Part shown: piece after piece, positions 1 to 6,705 of the stretch
Position numbering within the stretch: the first letter of the stretch is position 1
Layout of the letters: every line of letters starts with the position of its first letter
NCBI GenBank assembly: GCA_027323595.1
Contig: DAHWBL010000133.1
Location: forward strand, 1 to 6,928
Length of the DNA: 6,928 nucleotides
Direction of reading: 5' to 3'
Source of the DNA: Acetobacteraceae bacterium
GTDB lineage: Bacteria > Pseudomonadota > Alphaproteobacteria > Acetobacterales > Acetobacteraceae
Translations under genes and position numbers: made by a program
The notes under the pieces: model-generated
What the model saw: the letters and a program-made list of their open reading frames with translations, nothing else
Told to the model about the DNA's origin: nothing
The model's database searches: none

Positions 1-704
1 AAATCCGCCGCGACCAGCGAGGCCCCGCCGACCAGCGCGCCGCCGACATCGGGCAGATGCAGCAGCTCCGCCGCGTTGGCCGGCTTCACCGAGCCGCCAT
101 ACAGAATCCGCACGCCCGCGCCGAATGCCGGGCTGATCCGCTCCAGCCGGGCGCGGATCGAGCCGTGCATCGCGGCGACCTCGGCAAGGCTCGGGGTGCG
201 GCCGCTGCCGATCGCCCATACCGGCTCATAGGCCACCACGCCGGCGAACCCCTCGGGCAGGCTGTCGGCGAGCTGCTCGGCCACCACCTGCTCGGCCTGG
301 CCGGCATCGCGCTCGGCCTCGCTCTCACCCACGCAGACCACCGGCACCAGCCCGGCGGCGAGCGCTGCCGCCACCTTGGCGCGGACCAGCGCGCTGGTCT
401 CGCCATGCAGGGCGCGGCGTTCGGAGTGGCCCAGGATCACGTGGCTCGCGCCCAGATCGGCCAGCATCGGCGCCGACACGTCGCCGGTATGCGCGCCGGC
501 GGCGGCCTGGTGGCAGTCCTGCCCGCCCACCGCCACCGACGAGCCGGCCAGGATCGCGGCCACCGCGCCGAGCTGGGTGGCCGGCGGACACACCAGCAGA
601 TCGCACCCCTGCCCGGCCGCCGCCGCGCCGATCGCGCCGGCCAGCGCCGCCGCCTCGGCGGTGAGCCCGTTCATTTTCCAATTGCCGGCGATCAATGGCC
701 GCAT
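1..704 (-). CDS. tpiA: Triosephosphate isomerase, C-terminus cut by window edge
   Basis: Interconverts dihydroxyacetone phosphate and glyceraldehyde 3-phosphate in glycolysis/gluconeogenesis; cytoplasmic TIM-barrel enzyme, normally a homodimer. Translating the minus strand from the ATG at 704-702 gives MRPLIAGNWKMNG, the family's N-terminus with the substrate-binding Asn8 and Lys10. GHSERR follows, with catalytic His93 (codon 428-426), then AYEPVWAIGSG with catalytic Glu160 (codon 227-225), and the phosphate-binding GGSV near residues 203-206. 234 codons are in the window with no stop; the usual length is about 250, so only some 15-20 residues are missing. The start is supported by the family N-terminus and a GGTGAGG ribosome binding site about 8 bases upstream. 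It is divergent from the GT-C/ppiD/trpE genes. In many alphaproteobacteria secG and pyrG follow tpiA, but that part lies outside the window. All visible catalytic residues are intact. Confidence 0.97.
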   Translation of the reverse strand, partial: MRPLIAGNWKMNGLTAEAAALAGAIGAAAAGQGCDLLVCPPATQLGAVAAILAGSSVAVGGQDCHQAAAGAHTGDVSAPMLADLGASHVILGHSERRALHGETSALVRAKVAAALAAGLVPVVCVGESEAERDAGQAEQVVAEQLADSLPEGFAGVVAYEPVWAIGSGRTPSLAEVAAMHGSIRARLERISPAFGAGVRILYGGSVKPANAAELLHLPDVGGALVGGASLVAAD

Positions 705-712
705 CACCCGTT

Positions 713-719
713 CCTCACC
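713..719 (-). promoter_or_regulatory. Ribosome binding site of tpiA
   Basis: Read on the minus strand this is GGTGAGG, with its GAGG core 8 bases before the ATG at 704. It is the clearest Shine-Dalgarno sequence in the window and supports the tpiA start. Confidence 0.65.
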
Positions 720-744
720 TGAAATCACGCCCGAAACCCAGGGA

Positions 745-773
745 CGCATCGCCAGCCACCCCGATCCTGTCAA
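745..773 (-). promoter_or_regulatory. Candidate sigma-70-type promoter of tpiA
   Basis: On the minus strand a perfect TTGACA -35 element lies at 773-768. After a 17-base spacer comes GATGCG at 750-745, a poor -10 match. Transcription would begin near 738, giving a leader of about 35 bases before the tpiA start. The -35 and spacing are convincing and the -10 is weak, which is common in GC-rich alphaproteobacteria. This is inferred from sequence alone. Confidence 0.45.
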
Positions 774-809
774 GGTGCGGCCGCAATCCCGCCGCAGGGG
801 GGTGCGTTG

Positions 810-826
810 ATATCGCCCGACGATAT
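810..826. other. Short inverted repeat in the tpiA / GT-C divergent region
   Basis: ATATCG (810-815) and CGATAT (821-826) form a perfect 6-bp inverted repeat around the 5-base centre CCCGA. It is one of the few A/T-containing patches in this intergenic region and lies 25-40 bases before the earliest candidate start of the membrane-protein gene. It could be an operator half-site pair or part of that gene's promoter, but a 6-bp repeat can arise by chance. The rest of 705-851 shows no further gene. Confidence 0.25.
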
Positions 827-851
827 TGCAAGAGCCTGACACTGCCCGTAA

Positions 852-2495
852 GTGGGGCCGCGACCAGCGACGGAATCCGCCAATTTGCCCGCCCATCCCA
901 GCCTCGCCCCGAACGTGACCGCACCGACATTGACCGCGGCGTCATCGACCGGCCCGCGTCGCGCGCCCTGGCTGCTGGCCACCGGCGCGCTGCTGGCCGC
1001 CCTGCTGGCGGTGCTGATGGTCGCCCCGCTGAAGGACGACATCGCTTGGCTGCTCTATGTCGCCGACAACTGGCTCGACGGCAGCCGGCTCTATATCGAT
1101 CTCGTCGAGGTCAATCCGCCGCTGGTGATCTGGCTCTACGCCATCCCCACCGTGCTGGCGCGCATCGGCGGGCTGGGGGTGGCCGTCACCACCATGCCGG
1201 TGCTGATGGCCATCGTGCTGGGCTGCGCCGGCTGGACCGCAGCCATCATCGCCGGCGGCCAGCGGCGGCAGGACCCGGTGATCCTGTTCTGCGCCATCGC
1301 GCTGGTGCTGTGCCTCGTGCCCGGCGGCGAGTTCGGCCAGCGCGAGCATCTGCTGGTCGCCGCCGCGCTGCCGTGGCTGGCAACGCTCGCCCGCGCCATC
1401 GAGGGCGCGCCGGCCAGCCGCGCGACGGTGATCGGCGCCGGCGTGCTGGGTGCCATCGGCTGCGCGCTGAAGCCGCAATATCTGATCGCCTTCGCCGCGC
1501 TGGAGCCGCTCGCGGTGCTGCACGGGCTGCGGCCCTGGCGGGCGGGTGTGCTCGCCGCCATCGGCGCCGCTTGCGTCTATGCCGCGCTGGTGCTGCTGCT
1601 CGAACCCGCCTTCCTGCGCGACGCGGTGCCGCTCGCCTTCACCATCTATGGCTACACCGACGTGTCGCTGTCGGCGATGCTGGCGGACTGCCTGCTGCCG
1701 CTGCTGACCATCGGGCTGGGCACGCTGCTGCTGCTGCGCCGGCGGCTGCCGGCCGGCATGGCGCTGCCGGCGGTGCTGCTGCTGTTCACCGCGGGCACCA
1801 CCATCGCGTGCATCCTGCAGAGCAAGACCTGGTTCTATCACCGCATCCCCGCCATGGTCGCCGCGGTGCTGTTTCTGCTGGCGTGGCTGCGCGAATCCGG
1901 GCCGGCGCTGCGCGCGGGGCTGGCCGCGCGCACCGGCCGGCTCGCCCCGGCGCTGACCGCGGGGCTGGCGGTGCTGCTGCTGCTCGGCGGCTTTGGCGTC
2001 GATACCGGCCAGCGCCTCGCCGTCAAGCTCGACCGCGCGATCACCAGCGCCGACAGCACCGAGGCGCGGCTGGAGGCGCTGATCCGCAAATACCACGCGC
2101 GCTCCTATGTCGCTTTCTCGGACTGGATCGCGCTCGGGTTTCCGGTGGTCAACGACACCCATGTCCGCTGGGCCTCGCGCTTCGACTCCACCTGGGCGCT
2201 GTCGGGCGAGGTGTGGGAATCCAAGCAGCCGGTCGCGCCGCACGCGAGCGCGCACCCGATCGCGACGCGCATGTCCACCGATTTCCGCCGCACCTGCCCC
2301 GATCTGGTGGTGGTCGATCGGCGCGCCTCGATCGATTACGTGCAGGCGCTGGCGCACGCCGATCCGGGCTTTCTGGCGCTGTGGCGCAGCTATGACCGGG
2401 TTGCGGCGTTCGACGGGCTGGTGATCTTCAAGCGCCGCACCGCCACCGACTCCGTCACCGGCTGCCGCCCCACGCCGCTGCCAAGAACCGGCTGA
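852..2495 (+). CDS. Polytopic membrane protein, probable GT-C-type glycosyltransferase
   Basis: Up to 547 residues. Residues 1-38 are a Pro/Thr/Ala-rich soluble tail, followed by about 11 hydrophobic segments from about residue 40 to 380, then a soluble C-terminal part of about 160 residues. The loop after the first membrane segment carries an acidic pair (LKDD, Asp62-Asp63), DNWLDGSRLY (72-81) and VNPPL (87-91). An acidic pair in the first extracytoplasmic loop followed by Asn-Pro-Pro is typical of GT-C enzymes (PMT/ArnT-like), which move sugars from polyprenyl-phosphate carriers to lipid, glycan or protein acceptors outside the inner membrane. KTWFYHRIPA (325-334) is another recognisable block of such proteins. 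Acceptor and donor cannot be told. The start is uncertain: GTG 852 has no Shine-Dalgarno; in-frame TTG 885, GTG 915 and TTG 930 all keep the first membrane segment. It lies same-strand upstream of ppiD with a 69-base gap. Confidence 0.75.
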   Translation: MGPRPATESANLPAHPSLAPNVTAPTLTAASSTGPRRAPWLLATGALLAALLAVLMVAPLKDDIAWLLYVADNWLDGSRLYIDLVEVNPPLVIWLYAIPTVLARIGGLGVAVTTMPVLMAIVLGCAGWTAAIIAGGQRRQDPVILFCAIALVLCLVPGGEFGQREHLLVAAALPWLATLARAIEGAPASRATVIGAGVLGAIGCALKPQYLIAFAALEPLAVLHGLRPWRAGVLAAIGAACVYAALVLLLEPAFLRDAVPLAFTIYGYTDVSLSAMLADCLLPLLTIGLGTLLLLRRRLPAGMALPAVLLLFTAGTTIACILQSKTWFYHRIPAMVAAVLFLLAWLRESGPALRAGLAARTGRLAPALTAGLAVLLLLGGFGVDTGQRLAVKLDRAITSADSTEARLEALIRKYHARSYVAFSDWIALGFPVVNDTHVRWASRFDSTWALSGEVWESKQPVAPHASAHPIATRMSTDFRRTCPDLVVVDRRASIDYVQALAHADPGFLALWRSYDRVAAFDGLVIFKRRTATDSVTGCRPTPLPRTG

Positions 2496-2511
2496 CAGCC
2501 GGCCAGGTTTT
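2488..2511 (+). terminator. Possible weak terminator overlapping the GT-C gene stop
   Basis: CCGGCT (2488-2493) and AGCCGG (2497-2502) form a perfect 6-bp stem with a 3-base loop, followed five bases later by TTTT (2508-2511). The TGA stop (2493-2495) lies inside the hairpin. The stem is short and the T tract poor, so read-through into ppiD is likely; it may act only as an attenuating or 3'-end-stabilising hairpin. Confidence 0.3.
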
Positions 2512-2536
2512 GCGAACCGGGCGATCCGCCCTAAGG
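2510..2536 (+). promoter_or_regulatory. Candidate promoter for ppiD-trpE
   Basis: TTGCGA (2510-2515) could be a -35 element and CTAAGG (2531-2536) a -10-like element, with a 15-base spacer that is shorter than ideal. They sit in the 69-base gap before ppiD, about 30 bases upstream of its ATG, where an independent promoter would be expected. No strong Shine-Dalgarno is visible directly before the ATG at 2565. Low confidence. Confidence 0.27.
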
Positions 2537-2564
2537 TGGCAGCCTCCCAACACCGGACCCGTTC

Positions 2565-4472
2565 ATGCTGCGCAGCTTCCGTTCCTCCCTCGATTCCTGG
2601 GTCGTCCGAATTTTCTTCGGCCTGCTCGCCCTCGCCTTCATGGGCTGGGGGGTCGGCGACATGCTCAACGTCAATCTCTCCGGCTCCGATGTCGCCACCA
2701 TCGGCGACCAGCACATCAGCGCCGACGAGTTGCAGGACAGCTATCGCCGCCAGATGCAGCAGCTCACCGCGCGCATGGGCGACCAGCAGCCCAGCGCGCA
2801 GATCCGCACCGAGGTGGCGCGCGAGGCGCTCGACCATCTGCTCAACCAGTCCGCGGTGATCGATGCCACCAACAAGCTCGGCCTCGCGGTCTCCGACGCG
2901 GCGCTGCGCGAGGCGGTGTTCGCCATCCCCGCCTTCAAGAACGCCGCCGGCGCGTTCGACCGCACCCAGATGCTCAGCGTGCTTTCCAACAACGGGCTGA
3001 ACGAGGCGCGCTTCCTGGCGCTGATGCGCAGCCAGCTTCTCAGCAACCAGCTTCTGGGCACGCTGCGCGGCGCGGTGGTCGCGCCGCCGGGCCTGGTCAA
3101 CGCCGCCTATGACGCCCAGCACGAAACCCGGCAGGCCCGCGTCGCCGCGTTCGATTTCGCCGCCGCGCCGCCGCCGCCGCCGCCCGCGCGCGCCGAGCTG
3201 GAACGGTGGTGGACCAACCACCCGGACCTGTATTCCACCCCCGAATACCGCCACATCACCGCCATCGTGCTCGCACCCGAATCCGTCGCGCGCTCGATCA
3301 GCGTTTCGGAGCCCGACATCGCCGCCTGGTACGAGCAGCATCGCGACGAATTCAACACCGAGGACAAGCGCAGCGCCGAGATCGTGATGATGCCCCCGCC
3401 GGCCGCCGGCGCGCAGGACGGATCAGCCGCCATCGCCGCCCTGTGGCGCAGCGGCGCGAGCTGGGACTCGATCGAGGCGGCGGCCACCCAGGCGCACGAC
3501 ACCCCGCTCGCGATGACCGATTTCACCGCCTCGGAGCTGCCCGACCCCACCCTGGCCGCGGCGGTGTTCGCCGCCCCGAGGGACAACGTGATCGGCCCGG
3601 TGCAGACCGCGCTCGGCACCGCCCTGTTCCGCGTCACCGCGATCACCCAGGGACGCCACCAGAGCCTCGCGGAGGCCACCGACGAGGTGCGCGGCCGGGT
3701 CGCTGCCGAACGCGCCAACGATCTGATCTATGACCGCGCCAACAAGGTCGAGGACCTGCTCGCCGGCGGCGCCAAACTCACCGAAATGCCCGACGATCTG
3801 GGCCTGGTCGGCGCGGCCGGCACGCTCGACGCCACCGGCACCACGCCGGACGGCACCGCCGCGCCGCTGCCCGGCAGCCCGGCCCTGCGCGCCGCCCTGC
3901 TCAAGGCCGCCTTCGAGGCGAAACCGGCCGACCCGCCCAGGCTCATCGAAACCGCCGACCACGCCTATATCGCGGTCAGCGTGGACAGCATCACCCCGCC
4001 CGCCGCGCGGCCCTTCGACAGCGTCGCCGAGCGGGTGCTGGCGGACTGGACGCACGAGCAGCTCCGCCAGACCCAGAACGTGGCGGCGACCAAAATGCTC
4101 ACCGCGCTGCGCTCGGGCGCCACCATCGATGGCGCCGCCCGCGGCACCGGCGCGCGGCTCGCGCTCACCCCGCCGATCAGCCTTGCCGGCGCGCCGCCGG
4201 CCGGGGTCGCGCCGCAGATCGTGGGCCCGCTTTTCGCCATGAAACAAGGTGCCGCCAACATGGCCGAAACCGACCAGGGTTTTCTCGTCTTCACCCTCGC
4301 CGACATCCACCACCCCGACCCGGCCGCCGACCCCGCCGGTGTCGCCGAGCTGACCCAGCAGATCGACCGCTCGATCGGCGACGACATGGAAATGATCGCC
4401 ACCGCCGCCCTGCGCGCGCGCGGCAATCCGCGCGTCAATCTGAAACTCATCGACCAGATCGCCCAGCCCTGA
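2565..4472 (+). CDS. ppiD: PpiD/SurA-type membrane-anchored periplasmic foldase
   Basis: 635 residues, the usual size of PpiD. The N-terminus (MLRSFRSSLDSW, then a hydrophobic segment at about residues 13-31) is the family's single inner-membrane anchor, placing the rest in the periplasm. Residues about 35-150 (ATIGDQHISADELQDSYRRQM and on) match the SurA/PpiD N-terminal chaperone region. Six prolines at 202-207 form a linker. Residues about 227-370 hold the parvulin-like part: EYRHI, the helix SVSEPDIAAWYEQHRDEFN, DKRSAEIVMM (267-276) and IGPVQTALGTALFRV (343-357). The parvulin core looks degenerate: the Gly-Gly-x-Leu-Gly-like loop is not recognisable, so chaperone activity is safer than isomerase activity. 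The family assists folding of secreted and outer-membrane proteins at the Sec translocon. The stop overlaps the trpE start by one base, implying co-translation. Annotation pipelines may call it a SurA N-terminal domain protein. Confidence 0.85.
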   Translation: MLRSFRSSLDSWVVRIFFGLLALAFMGWGVGDMLNVNLSGSDVATIGDQHISADELQDSYRRQMQQLTARMGDQQPSAQIRTEVAREALDHLLNQSAVIDATNKLGLAVSDAALREAVFAIPAFKNAAGAFDRTQMLSVLSNNGLNEARFLALMRSQLLSNQLLGTLRGAVVAPPGLVNAAYDAQHETRQARVAAFDFAAAPPPPPPARAELERWWTNHPDLYSTPEYRHITAIVLAPESVARSISVSEPDIAAWYEQHRDEFNTEDKRSAEIVMMPPPAAGAQDGSAAIAALWRSGASWDSIEAAATQAHDTPLAMTDFTASELPDPTLAAAVFAAPRDNVIGPVQTALGTALFRVTAITQGRHQSLAEATDEVRGRVAAERANDLIYDRANKVEDLLAGGAKLTEMPDDLGLVGAAGTLDATGTTPDGTAAPLPGSPALRAALLKAAFEAKPADPPRLIETADHAYIAVSVDSITPPAARPFDSVAERVLADWTHEQLRQTQNVAATKMLTALRSGATIDGAARGTGARLALTPPISLAGAPPAGVAPQIVGPLFAMKQGAANMAETDQGFLVFTLADIHHPDPAADPAGVAELTQQIDRSIGDDMEMIATAALRARGNPRVNLKLIDQIAQP

Positions 4473-5998
4473 TGACCGACGCGCAAGCCACCGGCACCAC
4501 CGGCCCCGACTTCGCCACCATCCGCGCCGCCTATCAGGACGGTCGCGCCAGCGTGCTGTGCATCCGCCTGGTCGCTGATCTCGAAACCCCGGTCGCCGCG
4601 TTCCTCAAGCTCGCGCATGGTCAGCCGAACAGCTTTCTGCTCGAATCGGTCGAAGGCGGCGCCTCGCGCGGGCGCTACTCGGTGATCGGCTTCGCGCCGG
4701 ACCTGATCTGGCGCTGCCGCGGCGGCCACGCCGAGATCAACCGCCACGCCCGCTCCGCCCCGCACGCATTCACCCCCGACCATCGCCCGCCGCTCGCCTC
4801 GATGCGCGCGCTGATCGCTGAATCGCGCATCGACCTGCCGGCCGGCGTGCCGCCCATGGCCGGCGGGCTGGTCGGGTATCTGGGCTACGACATGGTCCGC
4901 CAGATGGAGCGGCTCGCGCCCAAGAACCGCGACGATCTGGGGCTGCCCGAGGCGATCCTGCTGCGGCCCACGCTGTTCGCCATCTTCGACAACGTCACCG
5001 ACGAACTCACCCTCGCCGCGCCGGTGTTTCCCACCCAGGACGTGACCGCCGACGACGCCTATGCCGGCGCGCTCGCCGCGATCGACGCGGCCCGCGCGTC
5101 GCTCGAACGCCCGCTGCCGCACGCCGCCCCGCCGGTGAGCCTGCCGCCGCCGCCCGAGCCCACCTCCAACATGCCGCGCGAGCAGTTCCTCGATATCGTC
5201 GAGAAAATGAAGGACTACATCGCCGCCGGCGACGCCTTCCAGATCGTCCCGAGCCAGCGCCTGTCGGTGCCGTTCGCGCTGCCGCCGTTCTCGCTCTATC
5301 GCGCGCTGCGCCGGATCAACCCCGCGCCGTTCCTGTTCTTTCTCGATTTCGGCGGCTTCTCGGTGGTCGGCTCCAGCCCCGAAATTCTGGTGCGGGTGCG
5401 CGACGGCCTGGTCACCATCCGCCCGCTCGCCGGCACCCGCCGCCGCGGCGCCACCCCCGAGGAGGACAACGCGCTCGAAGCCGAACTGCTCGCCGATCCG
5501 AAAGAACGCAGCGAACATCTGATGCTGCTCGATCTGGGCCGCAACGATGTCGGCCGCGTCTGCGAACTCGGCAGCGTGAAGGTGACCGAGAGCTTCGCCA
5601 TCGAACGCTTCAGCCACGTCATGCACATCGTCTCCAACGTGCAGGGCCGGCTGCGCCCCGATCTGGACGCCATCGACGCGCTGGTCGCGGGCTTCCCCGC
5701 CGGCACGCTGACCGGCGCGCCGAAAGTGCGCGCGATGGAGATCATCGAGGAGCTCGAACCCACCCGCCGCGGCATCTATGCCGGCTGCATCGGCTATTTC
5801 GCGCCCGACGGCACCATGGACACCTGCATCGGCCTGCGTACCGCGCTGGTGAAAGACGGCACCATGTATGTCCAGGCCGGCGGCGGCGTGGTCGCCGACA
5901 GCACGCCGATCGGCGAATACGAGGAAAGCCGCCAAAAGGCCCGCGCGCTGTTCCGCGCCGCCGAGGAAGCGGTGCGGTTCGCGGCGGGGCGGGGGTAG
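4472..5998 (+). CDS. trpE: Anthranilate synthase component I
   Basis: 508 residues, the normal size of stand-alone TrpE. Converts chorismate and ammonia to anthranilate, the first committed step of tryptophan synthesis; the ammonia normally comes from glutamine via TrpG, which is not fused here and not next to it. The N-terminal domain has LLESVEGG (56-63), the tryptophan feedback-inhibition site. The chorismate-binding domain has GDAFQIVPSQR (253-263), RPLAGTRRRG (317-326), LDLGRNDVGRV (353-363), HVMHIVSNVQG with likely catalytic His385, FPAGTLTGAPK (408-418) and GEYEESRQKA (481-490). The length, the N-terminal inhibition motif and these motifs favour TrpE over PabB. The ATG (4472-4474) overlaps the ppiD stop as TGATG, so the gene is probably expressed by translational coupling. 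No leader peptide or attenuator is seen upstream, because coding sequence abuts directly. Stop TAG at 5996-5998. Confidence 0.96.
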   Translation: MTDAQATGTTGPDFATIRAAYQDGRASVLCIRLVADLETPVAAFLKLAHGQPNSFLLESVEGGASRGRYSVIGFAPDLIWRCRGGHAEINRHARSAPHAFTPDHRPPLASMRALIAESRIDLPAGVPPMAGGLVGYLGYDMVRQMERLAPKNRDDLGLPEAILLRPTLFAIFDNVTDELTLAAPVFPTQDVTADDAYAGALAAIDAARASLERPLPHAAPPVSLPPPPEPTSNMPREQFLDIVEKMKDYIAAGDAFQIVPSQRLSVPFALPPFSLYRALRRINPAPFLFFLDFGGFSVVGSSPEILVRVRDGLVTIRPLAGTRRRGATPEEDNALEAELLADPKERSEHLMLLDLGRNDVGRVCELGSVKVTESFAIERFSHVMHIVSNVQGRLRPDLDAIDALVAGFPAGTLTGAPKVRAMEIIEELEPTRRGIYAGCIGYFAPDGTMDTCIGLRTALVKDGTMYVQAGGGVVADSTPIGEYEESRQKARALFRAAEEAVRFAAGRG

Positions 5999-6018
5999 AG
6001 GGAAGGCAAGGCAAGCGC

Positions 6019-6053
6019 GTTCTTTTTTGGTAAAAAAGAACCAAAAAATTTTT
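6019..6053 (+). terminator. A/T-rich hairpin block after trpE, probable terminator
   Basis: GTTCTTTTTT (6019-6028) and AAAAAAGAAC (6032-6041) form a perfect 10-bp inverted repeat with loop GGT. An overlapping, mutually exclusive stem pairs TTTTTTGG (6023-6030) with CCAAAAAA (6041-6048) and runs straight into TTTTT (6049-6053). The second arrangement looks like a factor-independent terminator, though its stem is almost all A/T, unlike textbook GC-rich ones. It lies 20 bases after the trpE stop. A similar Acetobacteraceae intergenic motif is my recollection, not checked. The tract to about 6090 (another T7 at 6066-6072) stays A/T-rich and holds no gene. Confidence 0.6.
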
Positions 6054-6091
6054 GTGAGTTTGGAATTTTTTTGATCTGAACAATGTACTTC

Positions 6092-6122
6092 GTAGGGCCG
6101 ATAAGCGTGGCGCGATCCGCTC
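6092..6122 (+). repeat. REP-like palindrome with GTAG foot, upstream of the RAYT
   Basis: GTAG (6092-6095) is followed by an imperfect hairpin. GGCCGAT (6096-6102) pairs with ATCCGCT (6115-6121) with one C-C mismatch and one G-T wobble; within the loop GCG (6105-6107) can pair with CGC (6111-6113). A GTAG tetranucleotide at the foot of an imperfect palindrome is the known design of REP elements recognised by RAYT transposases, and a RAYT gene starts 20 bases downstream. The call rests on structure and context; the copy number in the genome is unknown. Confidence 0.55.
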
Positions 6123-6138
6123 TTGTGCGGCACGCTTA
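6102..6138 (+). repeat. Alternative larger hairpin just before the RAYT start
   Basis: TAAGCGTG (6102-6109) pairs perfectly with CACGCTTA (6131-6138), and CCGC (6117-6120) with GCGG (6127-6130), giving a 12-bp stem with a 7-base bulge on one side and a 6-base loop. It shares bases with the REP-like hairpin at 6092-6122, so the two cannot form together. It ends three bases before the RAYT ATG, where it could hinder ribosome access. The pairing is directly visible; any role is inference. Confidence 0.45.
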
Positions 6139-6140
6139 GT

Positions 6141-6151
6141 CATGCGGGACC
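6141..6151 (+). repeat. 11-base direct repeat, copy 1, containing the RAYT start codon
   Basis: CATGCGGGACC here recurs exactly at 6741-6751, 600 bases downstream, where its first eight bases are the right arm of the second REP palindrome. The ATG in this copy is the RAYT start codon (6142-6144). This copy lacks the matching left arm (CCCGCATG), so it looks like half a REP. Confidence 0.6.
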
Positions 6152-6705
6152 AACCCCGCAACAAAAAGGCCCCCGCCACCGTGGTCCGCTACCGCCGCAA
6201 CCTCGTCCCCGGTGGCTGCTACTTCTTCACCGTCGCCCTCGCCGACCGCCGCGCATCCCACCTGACCACCCACATCGACGCCCTGCGCGACGCCGTGCGC
6301 ACCGCGCGGACCGAACGCCGTTTCGAGATCGATGCGATGGTGATCCTGCCCGACCATCTGCACGCGATGTTCACCTTGCCTGAAGGCGTCGCGGACTTTG
6401 CCCATCGGTGGCGCCGCATCAAGGCGGTCTTCACCCAACGTCTGATCAAGGACGGCGTGGCGCTGGCCACCCGCGACATCTCCGGGCGCGTCCTGTGGCA
6501 GCGGCGCTTCTTGGAGCACACCATCCGCGACGCCGCCGACCACGCGCGCCATGTGGAGTATATCCACATCAATCCGGTCAAGCACGGCCTGGTCACCCGC
6601 CCGACCGACTGGCCCCACTCATCGCTCCACCGCTACATCCGCCAAGGCATCTGCCCCCCCGACTGGGCCGCCCCCCCCAACAAAGAAAACCTCGGCGAAC
6701 CGTAG
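6142..6705 (+). CDS. REP-associated tyrosine transposase (RAYT), Y1/HUH family
   Basis: 187 residues, a normal RAYT size. These are single-strand-specific Y1 HUH nucleases related to IS200/IS605 TnpA; they cut and join at REP palindromes and are thought to spread or maintain REP elements, usually as single-copy genes. Visible motifs: YRRNLVPGGCYFFTVAL near the N-terminus (typical RAYT start), HUH motif ILPDHLH with His72 and His74, RIKAVFTQRL helix, HVEYIHINPVKHG with the likely catalytic Tyr140, and the C-terminal WPHSSLHRY. The frame is intact with no disabling change. ATG 6142 lacks a Shine-Dalgarno; GTG 6181 is an alternative start that keeps all motifs. Two poly-C tracts (C7 6654-6660, C8 6671-6678) lie near the C-terminus. 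It is flanked by GTAG-footed palindromes on both sides and has no other transposase partner, which fits a RAYT rather than an IS200 copy. Confidence 0.9.
   Translation: MRDQPRNKKAPATVVRYRRNLVPGGCYFFTVALADRRASHLTTHIDALRDAVRTARTERRFEIDAMVILPDHLHAMFTLPEGVADFAHRWRRIKAVFTQRLIKDGVALATRDISGRVLWQRRFLEHTIRDAADHARHVEYIHINPVKHGLVTRPTDWPHSSLHRYIRQGICPPDWAAPPNKENLGEP

Noticed and set aside
57..722. Plus-strand open frame of 221 codons at the left end
   Set aside because: It is antisense to tpiA, whose catalytic motifs are all present on the minus strand; the product is His/Arg/Gly-rich without a domain.
695..2395. Plus-strand 566-codon frame overlapping the GT-C gene
   Set aside because: It is Arg/Ala/Gly-rich with no membrane segments, while the frame ending at 2495 gives a coherent multi-pass protein with GT-C-like motifs.
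3168..3185. Run of CCG triplets as a possible microsatellite
   Set aside because: It encodes the six-proline linker of the foldase in frame; a short triplet run in GC-rich coding DNA needs no other explanation.
942..3341. Very long minus-strand open frame (about 799 codons) opposite the GT-C gene and ppiD
   Set aside because: Its translation is a low-complexity mix of Arg, Gly, Ala, Gln and His with no recognisable domain, and it covers two well-supported genes. Long antisense frames are expected in such GC-rich DNA.
3965..6133. Long minus-strand open frame (about 722 codons) opposite ppiD and trpE
   Set aside because: It lies entirely opposite the ppiD 3' half, the unambiguous trpE and the intergenic hairpins; its composition is that of an antisense shadow and no motif is visible.
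6142..6705. Reading the transposase as a classical IS200/IS605 insertion sequence
   Set aside because: There is no TnpB partner, the size and N-terminal YRRNLVPGGCYFFT block are RAYT-like, and the flanking hairpins have the GTAG-footed REP form.
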